Shown: positions 25,964-35,504, counted from the stretch's first letter. The stretch: DNA of 64,000 nt from Thalassotalea sp. PP2-459 (GCF_001913705.1 NZ_MKQD01000034.1:186001-250000); one strand, 5' to 3'. Made by a program: numbers and translations. Notes: generated from the sequence alone by a model not told the origin.

Positions 25964-28060
25964 ATGAAGTTATCACAAATATCACTTGCTATTACCTCCT
26001 TATTTTTTGCCCATAGTGTTATTGCTAGTGAGCAAAAAATTGAAAATCAATTGTCAGAAAACCAAGTTTCAGATGTTGAAGTGTTGACAGTTCATGGGGA
26101 CTACCGAGCGAGAAATTTACAGAAAACGCCCGCTTCGTTATCTATTTTATCAACACAAGACATCAGTAATCGTCATGCACAAAACCTAGAAGATATTATT
26201 GGTGCCGTAGCGAATGTTAATTTTGCGAGTGGCTCTCAACGAGCACGTTATTATCAAATTCGTGGTATTGGTGAACGAAGTCAATTTAAAGAGCCGATAA
26301 ACCAGTCAGTAGGTGTGTTGGTTGATGATATTGATTTAGCAGGTATTGCCAGTATTTCATCTACCTTTGATATGGAACAAGTAGAGTTTTTCCGTGGCCC
26401 ACAAGGGACAAGATTTGGTGCAAACGCGCTTGCAGGTCTAATTTATATGACATCTAACGCGCCGAGCGACGATTTTGAAGGTGCGGTACGCGCAAGTATC
26501 GGTAACTATGGTACATACGGTACATCTTTAATGTTATCAGGCCCGGCTTCAGATTCGGTTAATTATCGATTTGTGGCTGAAAAGAATATCAGTGATGGAT
26601 ACATGGAGAATCAATATTTAGGTGTTGATGACACAAATAACCGTGATGAATTGACCTTACGAGGTAAGTTAGCGATTACTGCAACAGATAACTTACAAGT
26701 TGACTTAACTGTACTGTATGCAGATTTTGACAATGGCTATGATGCGTTTTCATTGGATAATAATCGTACCACGTTGTCTGATGAACCAGGTTTTGATCAA
26801 CAAAAAACACGCGCAGTGAGCAGTAAGTTTACATACAGTGGTTTTGATAACATGGATATGTTAACGATTGTCACTCATGCAAATTCTGATTTAGCATATG
26901 GATTTGACGAAGATTGGAGCTATGCTGATATTCATCCTGGGTCATATGTATCTAAGGATTATTACTTCCGTGAACGAGAAAACACCACCGCCGAAATACG
27001 TTTTGTATCAAAAGACAGTGCAAAGCTATTCGGTCATTCAGATTGGGTGTTTGGTTTATACGTAAAAAATGATCAAGAAGCATTAACCCGAGAATACACT
27101 TACTTAACTGGTGATTTTACCTCAAGCTTCGACGCTGATAACTATGCCGTATACGGACAATTAGACAGTCAATTAAACGATAAGTGGTCACTTACCTCTG
27201 GTTTACGCTTTGAACAGCGTAAAACACAATATCATAATAGTGACAATGTTGCTTTTTCTCCAAGTGATTCAGTGTTAGGTGGTAAGTTAGTACTTGCTTA
27301 TCAAATTGATTCAAGGTCTATGACTTATGCATCCATTAATCGTGGTTTTAAAGCAGGTAGTGTGAATAGCGATGGCAGCTTGTCAGAACATTTGCGTAGT
27401 TTTGAACCAGAATTTTTATGGAATTACGAACTTGGCTATAAAACGTCATTTTTAAATGACAAAGCTTTTGTGCGTACTGCAGTCTTTTATATGGATCGCG
27501 ATGATATACAGATCAGCAGCTATCACCTAGATGAACGCAGCGACGGTAGCGCAGAGTTTATCAGTTATTGGACGAATGCAGCCAGCGGCAAAAACTACGG
27601 TGTAGAAGCAGAGTTCTCGTGGGATGTATTAGATACCGTGAATATTTATGGTAGTGCGGGTTTACTAGAAACTGAATATCAAGGCTTTTCATATGAAGAT
27701 GGCAGCATTGAAACAGGTCGAGAACAAGCGCATGCGCCAAATTATCAGTTTAGCTTCGGCGTTAATTATTATCCTAGTGAACAATGGCATGTCAATGTGA
27801 GCGTTGATGGCAAAGACAGTTTCTATTTTTCTGATAGCCATGATCAAAAATCACAGAATGTTGCGTTATTGCATGGTGCAATTCGTTATGTACAGCCAAA
27901 TTGGCAAGCAAAACTATGGGTGCGTAATGTATTCGATAAAACCTACGAAACACGTGGCTTTTATTTTGGAAATGATCCACGTGACGGTTATACGCCAAAA
28001 GCATATTATCAACTCGGTGAACCCGCGGTATTTGGTGTAACCTTAGATTACCAATTTTAA
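25964..28060 (+). CDS. TonB-dependent outer-membrane receptor, probable thiamine uptake
   Basis: A 698-residue TonB-dependent receptor: signal peptide to about residue 22, a TonB-box-like stretch (DVEVLTVHG) near residue 38, a plug domain (TPASLSILS, then IRGIGERSQF), and a beta-barrel ending in a terminal Phe (TLDYQF). The substrate call rests on position: a TPP riboswitch directly upstream, and thiamine-linked genes directly after it. It would carry thiamine or a precursor across the outer membrane. The ribosome site is a weak GAGAG, which could be what the riboswitch controls. Confidence 0.85.
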   Translation: MKLSQISLAITSLFFAHSVIASEQKIENQLSENQVSDVEVLTVHGDYRARNLQKTPASLSILSTQDISNRHAQNLEDIIGAVANVNFASGSQRARYYQIRGIGERSQFKEPINQSVGVLVDDIDLAGIASISSTFDMEQVEFFRGPQGTRFGANALAGLIYMTSNAPSDDFEGAVRASIGNYGTYGTSLMLSGPASDSVNYRFVAEKNISDGYMENQYLGVDDTNNRDELTLRGKLAITATDNLQVDLTVLYADFDNGYDAFSLDNNRTTLSDEPGFDQQKTRAVSSKFTYSGFDNMDMLTIVTHANSDLAYGFDEDWSYADIHPGSYVSKDYYFRERENTTAEIRFVSKDSAKLFGHSDWVFGLYVKNDQEALTREYTYLTGDFTSSFDADNYAVYGQLDSQLNDKWSLTSGLRFEQRKTQYHNSDNVAFSPSDSVLGGKLVLAYQIDSRSMTYASINRGFKAGSVNSDGSLSEHLRSFEPEFLWNYELGYKTSFLNDKAFVRTAVFYMDRDDIQISSYHLDERSDGSAEFISYWTNAASGKNYGVEAEFSWDVLDTVNIYGSAGLLETEYQGFSYEDGSIETGREQAHAPNYQFSFGVNYYPSEQWHVNVSVDGKDSFYFSDSHDQKSQNVALLHGAIRYVQPNWQAKLWVRNVFDKTYETRGFYFGNDPRDGYTPKAYYQLGEPAVFGVTLDYQF

Positions 28061-28087
28061 ACACGATAACCTATAGAAGGAGACTTT

Positions 28088-28354
28088 ATGGATATTTCAA
28101 TTGAAATTAGTCTTTATCCATTAGCACAAGAAAAGTTTAAACCTGAAATATGGGCTTTTATTCATAAATTAAGAGCTGTTGATGGTTTAAAGGTTGTAAC
28201 CAATGGTATGAGCACTCAGGTCTTTGGTGAGTACGATTTAGCCGTACAAACGGTAATGGCTGAAATTAAACATGTGCATGAAACGGTAGACGCTGCAGTA
28301 TTTGTTTGTAAATTTATTGGCGGCGATCGTTCACAAGTGGAAGCAGAAAGCTAA
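28088..28354 (+). CDS. Thiamine-binding (MTH1187/YkoF-type) small protein
   Basis: An 88-residue protein of the MTH1187 family, whose members have a ferredoxin-like fold and are often linked to thiamine. The start ISIEISLYPLAQ and the later TNGMSTQVFGEYD are family-like. It is cytoplasmic (no signal) and overlaps the following permease gene by one base (TAATG), so the products are made in step. It probably binds thiamine or HMP as a buffer or sensor for the permease. AGGAG precedes the ATG at 28088. Confidence 0.75.
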   Translation: MDISIEISLYPLAQEKFKPEIWAFIHKLRAVDGLKVVTNGMSTQVFGEYDLAVQTVMAEIKHVHETVDAAVFVCKFIGGDRSQVEAES

Positions 28355-28980
28355 TGCAAGCCATTGTTGAGTATTACACTACCTTACCTTTTTGGGAATT
28401 AATTGCCGTATTTACCGCGTTATTGTACGTGGTACTTGCGGCTAAAGAAAATATTTGGTGCTGGCCAGCTGCATTAATAAGTACCGTAATTTACACCGTA
28501 ATATTTTATGATGTGTACTTATGGATGGACGGCCTATTACAAGTGTATTACTTTGCGATGGCCATTTACGGTTGGTATTGTTGGAATAACGTGGTGGGTA
28601 AGAAAGCGCTGGCCATTCAACAATGGCCAATGAGTTGGCATGCAAAAGCGATTGTGCTGTTAAGTGCGTTATCTTTATTGGTTGGCTGGGTGATGGCAAA
28701 CTATACACCCACGCATTTTCCGTATATTGACGCGGCTACCACGGTGTTTGCGGTATTTTCGACCTACTTGGTGGCAAAAAAAGTATTAGAAAATTGGATT
28801 TATTGGATTGCGATTGATGCGGTATCCATTTATTTATATATCGAAAAACAATTAACGCCAACAGCGGTACTTTTTGTATTGTATGTCTTCATGGCTATTT
28901 ATGGTTACATTCAATGGTCTAAGCGTATGAATATGAATGATAACGCTCTTGAGCGTGACTCTATACCTTCTTCACGTTAA
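28354..28980 (+). CDS. pnuT: PnuC-family thiamine transporter (PnuT)
   Basis: A 208-residue membrane protein of the PnuC family with about seven predicted spans. Aromatic-rich motifs WCWPAALISTVIYTVIFYD and YGWYCWN are the substrate-channel parts of PnuC proteins. In a riboswitch-controlled operon with a TonB receptor, this subtype is the thiamine permease PnuT; a nicotinamide riboside role would not fit the TPP control. These carriers use facilitated diffusion, with phosphorylation by the downstream kinase trapping the substrate. The next gene starts 2 bases after its stop. Confidence 0.85.
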   Translation: MQAIVEYYTTLPFWELIAVFTALLYVVLAAKENIWCWPAALISTVIYTVIFYDVYLWMDGLLQVYYFAMAIYGWYCWNNVVGKKALAIQQWPMSWHAKAIVLLSALSLLVGWVMANYTPTHFPYIDAATTVFAVFSTYLVAKKVLENWIYWIAIDAVSIYLYIEKQLTPTAVLFVLYVFMAIYGYIQWSKRMNMNDNALERDSIPSSR

Positions 28981-28982
28981 CG

Positions 28983-29906
28983 ATGAAGAATGTTGATATC
29001 GATAAAAAGGAAGTGCTCGCTGATATTAAACAGTTAAGCTGTTTTGCCTCGCTTTCATGCGATATTGACTTTCTCGACCAAGGTTTAAGCAGTAATAACG
29101 TAAAAGTAACTACCTTTGATCCTCAGCAACAAGTAACTGCTCAATACTTTGTAAAATGGTTTAGCGGTGCAGAGCAAGCAGCTAGAGGTGAAGTTGCAAT
29201 TGCCAGACTTGCAATGCAATATGGCCTTGCACCTATGGTGATCTATTCATCTGAAGAGTACCTTGTCACTGACTTTGTTCAAGGGGAAACCCTGCAAAGC
29301 ATATTATTAAAGCAACCATCACAGTTATCATCAGCAGTAGAGCAAACGGTTTCCTTGGTAGCTCAGTTGCATCAATTGCCTGCTAGTAACATGGTAGAGC
29401 CTTTTGATATCTTGGCACTATTATCCTCATTAAAAGCTGATTGTCATTTTAACTCTGCACATTTAAATGATGTTAATCATGTTATAGCGCAACTACCTGC
29501 TATTGAACGTAGCATTACGCCGGTGATTTGCCATGGAGATGCTAACTTTAGCAATGTATTAGTCGATGATACTTACAGACATTGGTTGATTGATTTCGAG
29601 TGTAGTATTTTTACCGATGCTGAGTTTGATATTGCTATGTGCATTGCGATCAACCAATTAAATGACAACGCGGTTTCTACAATGCTACAAACATATCAGC
29701 AATGCTCGGGTAAAAGATTGTCTTCACAGCTTGTTAATACATACATCCCTTATTGTGCATTAATCAACGCGCTTTGGTTTATTGCAAAAGCAAAAAAGTC
29801 GCCACAAAAGGCGACTTTTTTGAAACATGCTGAACAGCAATTAACCCAGGTTGAAGCTTATACAACACCGTGTTTATTAAAGCGGTTATTTACTCACAGC
29901 ACCTAG
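28983..29906 (+). CDS. APH/choline-kinase-family phosphotransferase, probable thiamine kinase
   Basis: A 307-residue kinase-fold protein. Brenner's motif CHGDANFSNVLVDD (His184, Asp186) and the metal-binding WLIDFECS are present. Its place at the end of the thiamine operon suggests it phosphorylates incoming thiamine, the trapping step for PnuT. The last 28 codons are unusual: a perfect 12-bp terminator-like hairpin (29792-29821) is part of the coding sequence, and the final 21 bases overlap the end of the convergent RND gene. Choline or aminoglycoside kinases share the fold, but the context argues against them. Confidence 0.8.
   Translation: MKNVDIDKKEVLADIKQLSCFASLSCDIDFLDQGLSSNNVKVTTFDPQQQVTAQYFVKWFSGAEQAARGEVAIARLAMQYGLAPMVIYSSEEYLVTDFVQGETLQSILLKQPSQLSSAVEQTVSLVAQLHQLPASNMVEPFDILALLSSLKADCHFNSAHLNDVNHVIAQLPAIERSITPVICHGDANFSNVLVDDTYRHWLIDFECSIFTDAEFDIAMCIAINQLNDNAVSTMLQTYQQCSGKRLSSQLVNTYIPYCALINALWFIAKAKKSPQKATFLKHAEQQLTQVEAYTTPCLLKRLFTHST
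29792..29821. terminator. Two-way intrinsic terminator lying inside a coding region
   Basis: AAAAAAGTCGCC (29792-29803) and GGCGACTTTTTT (29810-29821) form a perfect 12-bp stem around an ACAAAA loop. On either strand a GC-rich stem is followed by six U. For the - strand it is 65 bases beyond the RND stop, an ideal place. For the + strand it lies 85 bases before the kinase stop, so full-length kinase mRNA requires read-through. Confidence 0.8.
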
Positions 29907-32900
29907 CTCTGGTGCTAATTGAGTTTCACTTGCTTTACCCATTTGTAATAAGCTTGGCAAGAATATAAGCGTGAAGACGGTGCTTACACACATTCCACCA
30001 ACAATAACCGCAGCTATACCTCGATAAAGTTCTGCACCAGCGCCGGGGATCATCAGCAATGGTAACATGCCACATATACTCGTGAGTGTGCTCATTAATA
30101 TTGGTCGTAAACGTAATCTAACGGCTTGTTGAACAGCATCATGTCGAGACAATCCTTCTCCTTCACCTATACGTGTTTGATAGACTAATAAAATCGCGTT
30201 GTTTACTACGAGGCCAAGTAAGATAACAAAGCCAATCATGGTTAATAAATCTAATGGCTGAAAGATAAATAGATTGGTTATTTGTAATAATGCAATGCCA
30301 CCAACCGTGGCAAGAGGGATGGTCAGTACTACTAATAAGCTGTCTTTAAACGATCTGAACAGCGCTGACATCAATAAGTATAGAATTGCCAGTGCCAACA
30401 AAAAGCTTTGACTCATGCTTGACAGCGCTTCGGTAAGAGCTTCTGCTGAACCTCGATAGCTAACGGCGCCATCTTGCGACAGTTGCGCCATAATTGCAGG
30501 TTCAGCATTCGTTTTTATCATCGCGATAGCTTCTTCCAAGCTAATGTTATCTGGCGGCGTTACTTGTAAAGTAATAGTACGTCTGCGATCAACACGGCGA
30601 ATAGAACTTGGCCCTGCGGTTCTTACTATTTCGACTAATTCGCCTACAGGCTGAATACCTGCTTCTGGCGTGTATAGTGGAATGCCCGCGAGTTCTTCAG
30701 GAGAATCCCAGTCAGTAGAACGCAGAAAAACATCAAGACGCTTTTGACCATTAAAGTAATCACCCACATACATACCAGTGCCTAATGCTCGTGAAATAGA
30801 AGCAACTTGCTGACGTGTCCAACCCGCTTCAGCTACTCTTCGTTCATTGGGTAGCATACGAAGTTCGGGCTCTGCTAATGACAAGCCTGGTGTTGGTTGT
30901 ATCTGAGCGCCGGGAAGTGCTTGACTCACGGCACCAAAACCAACACGAGCAGCGTTGAGTAGTTCGTCTACTTCATTGCCTTGAATATCAATATCAATAC
31001 GGCGCCCCCCGCCTAGGTTGCCAAATAACTCTTCTTGAGAAGCAAAAGCAATAGTATCTGGAAAACCAGCAAGTACTTCGCCATTGATGATATTAATGAT
31101 GTCTTTAATGCTATCAGATTCAGCAGCACGCCCACCCATAAAGCCAAAGTTACCAAAAAATCCAAGCCATGAATGTTCAATTTTAGGTGTTTTTTCACCG
31201 GTCAAATAAGGCATTAAGCGGCGGTTGATTTCATCGCTCATTTCTTCACGAGCCGCAGCATAACTTTGCCCAGGTGGTGGTAGTAAAAAGGCATTGAAAG
31301 AGTTTTGATTACCTTTAGGTAAGTAATCCACTTTCGGGAAAAGTAAGTAGCTGCCAGCAAATGAAAATAACATTAAACCAAACACCCACGCATAGCGCTT
31401 TTTGGGGGTTGAAGTAATGTTCATGATCGTTTGGGTAATGTCTTGCCACCATCGCTCATGGGGGTCGTCAGAATTTACTTCTTTTAGAAGTCGGCGTGCG
31501 GCGGTGGGTAATACCGTTACGGCAATTAAGAGTGACGCTACTATGGCCACAGCAATAGTAATAGCGAGATCTGCGAACAGTTGGCCGGACACTTCTTCTA
31601 AAAAAACGATAGGTAAGAAAATCGCCACAGTCGTTGCCGTTGACGACATTAACGCTCCCCACACTTGGGTGGTGCCTTTAAAAGACGCTTGGTGCGCATC
31701 TTCCCCTTTTTCACGCAGTCGTACGATATTTTCCAGTACGACTATTGCGGCGTCAAGTACCATACCAACAGCAAACGCCAAACCTGCCATTGAAATAATG
31801 TTTAATGTGCGACCTGCACTATACATGACCACAAGAGTAACAATTAACGAGATAGGAATAGCAATAGCAACAATTAATGTTGCTCTGAACTTACGTAAGA
31901 ACCACCACAACACGATAACAGCTAAGAAAATACCGAGTAATAAATTGTTCTTTACCAAACTCATTGAGCGGCCAATGTAGATGGTTTCATCATACATTTG
32001 GATTAATTCTAAATTTGCTCGCTTTAATGGCCCTTCGTTAAGTTCTTTCATGGCAGCTTGCAAGCCATCCATGACCTGAATAACATTTACGCCTTGCTCA
32101 ACTTGCGCATTCATGGCAATAGCAGGTTCACCGTCAAGTGTGAGAATACCGGTGCGATCTGATAGCGTTAATGCCACATCAGCAACATCTTTTAATAAGA
32201 TAGGCTGGCCATCGCGCCAATCTAATACCATATTTTGTAGTTGTTCTACACCGTACTTACCTGAAAAGCGTAATGTGTATTTACGGCGGCCAATATCATT
32301 AAAACCGCCTGATGTATCACTGTTGTTTGTTAGTGTTGAGGCAATCTCTGGAATGTTAAGTCCTAAATTCGCCGCTTTATAGGGATCAAAAGTGATGCGT
32401 AACTCTGTTGGCAAGCCGCCAAAGGCATTCGTTTGAGAAATACCTTCTACGCGTTCTAAACGTGTTTGTATGATTTCTTCAACATAATCTTGGTACGAGA
32501 CAATATCACGGGTATTACCATCGGTAGGTTTTACCGCAAACCAAGCAATCGCTTCGAAAGTACTTGCGCCACCTACAGCAATCGTAGGCTCATTAGCATC
32601 TGGCGGATAAAAGGGCACTTGATTAAGCGCATTCATGACATCAATTAACGCACGCTCTAAGTTGATACCCGTTTTGTAACGTAGGGTAATACTACCTTGG
32701 CTTTGATTGGAGCTTGATTCAAGCAACTCTAGCCCTTGTAAGCCTTTTAATACGTCTTCTTGGCGCTCAATGATCTCAGCTTCTATTTCTTCTGGCGCAG
32801 CTGCTCGCCAGCTGGTAGAAATAACAATCTGTGGCTGACTAATTTCTGGTGTTAATTGTATTGGTAATTTAAATAAACTGATGGCGCCAAATAAAGCTAT

Positions 32901-32960
32901 CAGTAACACAGCTACAACAACAGCTGTTGGGTTTCTAAGTGAAGCAGAGGTTAATGTCAT
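29886..32960 (-). CDS. RND family efflux pump, inner-membrane subunit
   Basis: A 1024-residue HAE1-type RND transporter, the usual size, with one N-terminal span, two large periplasmic loops and two six-span blocks. Motif GMVLDAAIVVLENIVRLRE carries the proton-relay Asp typical of the family. It would use proton entry to expel drugs, bile-like compounds or other hydrophobic solutes with the adaptor encoded 2 bases upstream and an unlinked TolC. Its start LTSASLRNPTAVVV is typical of marine Alteromonadales pumps. The 3' end overlaps the convergent kinase gene by 21 bases. Substrate unknown. Confidence 0.93.
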   Translation of the reverse strand: MTLTSASLRNPTAVVVAVLLIALFGAISLFKLPIQLTPEISQPQIVISTSWRAAAPEEIEAEIIERQEDVLKGLQGLELLESSSNQSQGSITLRYKTGINLERALIDVMNALNQVPFYPPDANEPTIAVGGASTFEAIAWFAVKPTDGNTRDIVSYQDYVEEIIQTRLERVEGISQTNAFGGLPTELRITFDPYKAANLGLNIPEIASTLTNNSDTSGGFNDIGRRKYTLRFSGKYGVEQLQNMVLDWRDGQPILLKDVADVALTLSDRTGILTLDGEPAIAMNAQVEQGVNVIQVMDGLQAAMKELNEGPLKRANLELIQMYDETIYIGRSMSLVKNNLLLGIFLAVIVLWWFLRKFRATLIVAIAIPISLIVTLVVMYSAGRTLNIISMAGLAFAVGMVLDAAIVVLENIVRLREKGEDAHQASFKGTTQVWGALMSSTATTVAIFLPIVFLEEVSGQLFADLAITIAVAIVASLLIAVTVLPTAARRLLKEVNSDDPHERWWQDITQTIMNITSTPKKRYAWVFGLMLFSFAGSYLLFPKVDYLPKGNQNSFNAFLLPPPGQSYAAAREEMSDEINRRLMPYLTGEKTPKIEHSWLGFFGNFGFMGGRAAESDSIKDIINIINGEVLAGFPDTIAFASQEELFGNLGGGRRIDIDIQGNEVDELLNAARVGFGAVSQALPGAQIQPTPGLSLAEPELRMLPNERRVAEAGWTRQQVASISRALGTGMYVGDYFNGQKRLDVFLRSTDWDSPEELAGIPLYTPEAGIQPVGELVEIVRTAGPSSIRRVDRRRTITLQVTPPDNISLEEAIAMIKTNAEPAIMAQLSQDGAVSYRGSAEALTEALSSMSQSFLLALAILYLLMSALFRSFKDSLLVVLTIPLATVGGIALLQITNLFIFQPLDLLTMIGFVILLGLVVNNAILLVYQTRIGEGEGLSRHDAVQQAVRLRLRPILMSTLTSICGMLPLLMIPGAGAELYRGIAAVIVGGMCVSTVFTLIFLPSLLQMGKASETQLAPELGAVSK

Positions 32961-32962
32961 GA

Positions 32963-34060
32963 CTATTTCTCCGCAACGGCTGTGCCTGAAACAAGTGCAT
33001 GATTATTATCTTTAATGTTAACGGCTTGGCCTGGCTGTAAACGTTCAGCGCCACGAATGATCACTAAATCACCTGCTTTAACATCGCCAATGACCTCTAA
33101 TAATTCGTTTTGACTGATACCAATAGTGACAGGTACTTGTCGAGCCGTGTTATTATCATCAACAATAAAAATAGAGGTTTGATTGCGTCTTAATATTAAT
33201 GCATCTCGTGGTACGGCAAGAGTTTCTTTGCTGTCGCCTGTTGCAACAGCGGCCTTTATATCTAGTCCTATTGGCCAATCTAAATGGGTCATATCTAAAC
33301 GAACTTCCATCAAGTGTGAGCGAGAGTCGGCAACAGGAATGAGTGATTTGATAGGTGCTTGGCCTTCACCTAACGGAGATTTTACTGCCAGAGCACTGCT
33401 TTGTTTTAAAAAACGATACGCGGTTAAGGGAGCAAATAACGAGGCTTCAACATTAGCGGTTTCAACGAGTTGTATAATGGCATTACCATTATTAACAAAC
33501 TCACCTTGGTTGCTTAAGCGTTTGGCAACAATGCCATCGAAGGGGGCACGTAATTTTGTATAGGCAAGGTCTTGTTCGATTTGCGATAACCGGGCTTTTG
33601 CTGCCGCTAAACGGGCTTTAGCTTGGCTGAAACTCGCGTTGGTTTCTTCTAAAGATTGTTGTGCAATTAATTTTTGTTTTACAAGAGACTCTTTTCGCGT
33701 GCTTTCTGACTGTTGAAACTCAAGCGTTGCTTTTGCATCTTCTACGTTTGCTTTAGCTTCTTGTCGCTGTAGCTTTAAGGGCTTGTCGTCAAGTTGTGCA
33801 ATGACATCACCTTGTTTTACTTCAGCACCTAAATCGGCAAGCTGTAATAATCTGCCTGATACATTGGCAGCAATATTAGAATTATTCCTACTTACCACAG
33901 AGCCTGACACCCAAGCCACAGGGGATAATGTTGTGCTTTTTACTTCTGTTACGTTGACATTGGCAGCGCGTCCCTGAAAAGCTTGAGATGAAGAAGAAAG
34001 AAAAATTAATGGTAGTAAAAGCCCACCAGTGAGTACTTTAGAAAAGTGAAAAAAATTCAT
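32963..34060 (-). CDS. RND efflux periplasmic adaptor (MFP)
   Basis: A 365-residue membrane fusion protein linking the RND pump to an outer-membrane channel. It has a signal peptide (MNFFHFSKVL, cleaved after about SSQAFQ), a lipoyl-like half (GRLLQLADLGAEVKQGDVIAQL), a coiled-coil hairpin (about residues 90-160, rich in Ala, Gln, Glu) and a beta-barrel region (APFDGIVAKRL). I chose the ATG at 34060 because the signal peptide begins there; the frame runs back to 34111 but the extra residues are hydrophobic noise. It is the first gene of a two-gene operon. Confidence 0.88.
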   Translation of the reverse strand: MNFFHFSKVLTGGLLLPLIFLSSSSQAFQGRAANVNVTEVKSTTLSPVAWVSGSVVSRNNSNIAANVSGRLLQLADLGAEVKQGDVIAQLDDKPLKLQRQEAKANVEDAKATLEFQQSESTRKESLVKQKLIAQQSLEETNASFSQAKARLAAAKARLSQIEQDLAYTKLRAPFDGIVAKRLSNQGEFVNNGNAIIQLVETANVEASLFAPLTAYRFLKQSSALAVKSPLGEGQAPIKSLIPVADSRSHLMEVRLDMTHLDWPIGLDIKAAVATGDSKETLAVPRDALILRRNQTSIFIVDDNNTARQVPVTIGISQNELLEVIGDVKAGDLVIIRGAERLQPGQAVNIKDNNHALVSGTAVAEK

Positions 34061-34184
34061 TGTTAATGACAACTCATTCGTTATTGTTAGCACGATGATG
34101 GTGGCTAACATCGTTAAAATTATGTCCCTATCGATGAAATTCGTTCAAATGTTCGTTTTGCTAATAATTTCATCTTACCGTGCG

Positions 34185-34220
34185 ATGCCAAATATGTTGG
34201 TTATTAAACGTATTTGGCAT
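34185..34220 (-). terminator. Hairpin after the M28 peptidase gene
   Basis: ATGCCAAATA (34185-34194) and TATTTGGCAT (34211-34220) form a 10-bp stem, extended inward by GTT/AAC beyond a T.G step. It is 29 bases beyond the M28 stop and upstream of the RND adaptor gene. There is no U-run, so it is either Rho-linked or a 3'-end stabiliser. Confidence 0.35.
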
Positions 34221-34248
34221 GTTAAAAACTCATGGTTTAGCACGCAAT

Positions 34249-35319
34249 TTATCGCGTTAAGTATAGCTCAGGTTTACTGAGAACTTCAGTTAAAACCGTA
34301 ACATTTTGTGATAATTGTCGCGCGAGTCTACCTGGAAACAAGCGGTTGATAGTATCAAGCTGGTCAAATTTCGTGTGCCACATTTTACCCCATTGTTTTT
34401 CATCTTCTCGCTGACAGGCGGTTTTAGTTGATTGTTCAAAACAATCCCAGGTTTCGCTATGTGTGGTTTGCGAATAACCATCAAAGCCGTCTTCACCGTT
34501 TATCGTAAAATTTGTTGATTCAACGTAGGCGATTGGAATACCAGCACAAGCAAAAGGGGCATGATCTGACCATTCGCCTGTTACGCCTTCAGGGTAGCCA
34601 GGGTAAGCAGGATGAATTGTATACTTATGCTGATTTCCTAGTTTCTTTTCTGAAGCTGTTAACAATGCATCTCGAATGATGGTTTCACTATTAAAGGTTA
34701 TATCATCGGTAGCGCATTTATAAGGTGAGGTATGCGCACTGTGCACATAAGTAATATCACCTCCTGCAATGGTGTCAAAATTGATCATTCCGATCACTTG
34801 TGACCGTTCTTCAGGTTGCTGTGTTAATTGTTTCACATAATGCTTTGAACCTTTTAAGCCATTTTCTTCTGCACCAAAGGCAATAAAACGAATATTAATG
34901 CTTGGTTGAGTATTCAGTTGTGCAATATTTTTAGCAATCGCTAACATAGCAGCTACACCCGCGCCGTTATCAATCGCACCTAATGAGCCTTTATTTGCCG
35001 CAGTAGAGTCGTAATGCGCAGCTAATATAATAGTTTTTTTAGCGTCAGGTGCGCTATCAACAATGATATTGGCTGAATCTTGCAATAAGCCAAAGGTGAA
35101 GGTTTGTTTTATGGGGTGATACCCCATGGAGCGGAAAGTATTAACAATAAAGTCAGCGGTTTTTTTCTCTTCGGCAGTGCCTGCTTCTCTTGCCCCTATG
35201 CCTTTAGTGCCAGATATTAGTTCAAGATATTGATAGACTTCACTTTTATTTTCGTTATTTGCAATGGCCGATAGCGATACCGTTATTAGTGCAGCGGCTA
35301 ACAAGTGTTTAGATCCCAC
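34249..35319 (-). CDS. M28 family metallopeptidase, exported
   Basis: A 356-residue zinc aminopeptidase of family M28. The signal peptide runs to about residue 20 (LSAIA). Metal-site blocks are in order: AAHYDST, GAIDNGAGVAAMLAIA, FGAEENGLKGSKHY, INFDTIAGGD and EWSDHAPFACAG, which together supply the His, Asp, Glu, Asp and His ligands. It would remove N-terminal residues from peptides in the periplasm or outside the cell. The start is GTG at 35319, preceded by GGAAAA. It lies divergent from the glutathione peroxidase gene, with a 185-base gap between them. Confidence 0.9.
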   Translation of the reverse strand: MGSKHLLAAALITVSLSAIANNENKSEVYQYLELISGTKGIGAREAGTAEEKKTADFIVNTFRSMGYHPIKQTFTFGLLQDSANIIVDSAPDAKKTIILAAHYDSTAANKGSLGAIDNGAGVAAMLAIAKNIAQLNTQPSINIRFIAFGAEENGLKGSKHYVKQLTQQPEERSQVIGMINFDTIAGGDITYVHSAHTSPYKCATDDITFNSETIIRDALLTASEKKLGNQHKYTIHPAYPGYPEGVTGEWSDHAPFACAGIPIAYVESTNFTINGEDGFDGYSQTTHSETWDCFEQSTKTACQREDEKQWGKMWHTKFDQLDTINRLFPGRLARQLSQNVTVLTEVLSKPELYLTR

Positions 35320-35504
35320 AATAATTTTCCATAAATGATTGAAGATAATATGATTGTACTTGATCTTTTAGTAAAAAAGCATCGTAATTTAGATAAATCT
35401 TATTGTGTGGCTAATACTTATTTTTTCCTTTGTTAGCGGTGTGCTACTGTGCAATGTTAAAAAATGGTTTGGCAAGTTAATGTTTGTTGGAATGGAGTTG
35501 TGTG

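Noticed and set aside
31402-31980. Antisense 192-codon open frame within the RND gene
   Set aside because: It lies opposite a well-conserved RND pump gene, has no ribosome site and its protein is low-complexity and Thr/Ile/Ala-rich. It is a shadow of the real gene.
33183-33563. Antisense 126-codon open frame within the RND adaptor gene
   Set aside because: It is the mirror of a clear MFP gene and shows no domain or start signal.
34061-34184. A small gene in the gap before the RND adaptor
   Set aside because: Short frames occur but lack a ribosome site and continue into noise; the gap is better read as promoter plus hairpin.
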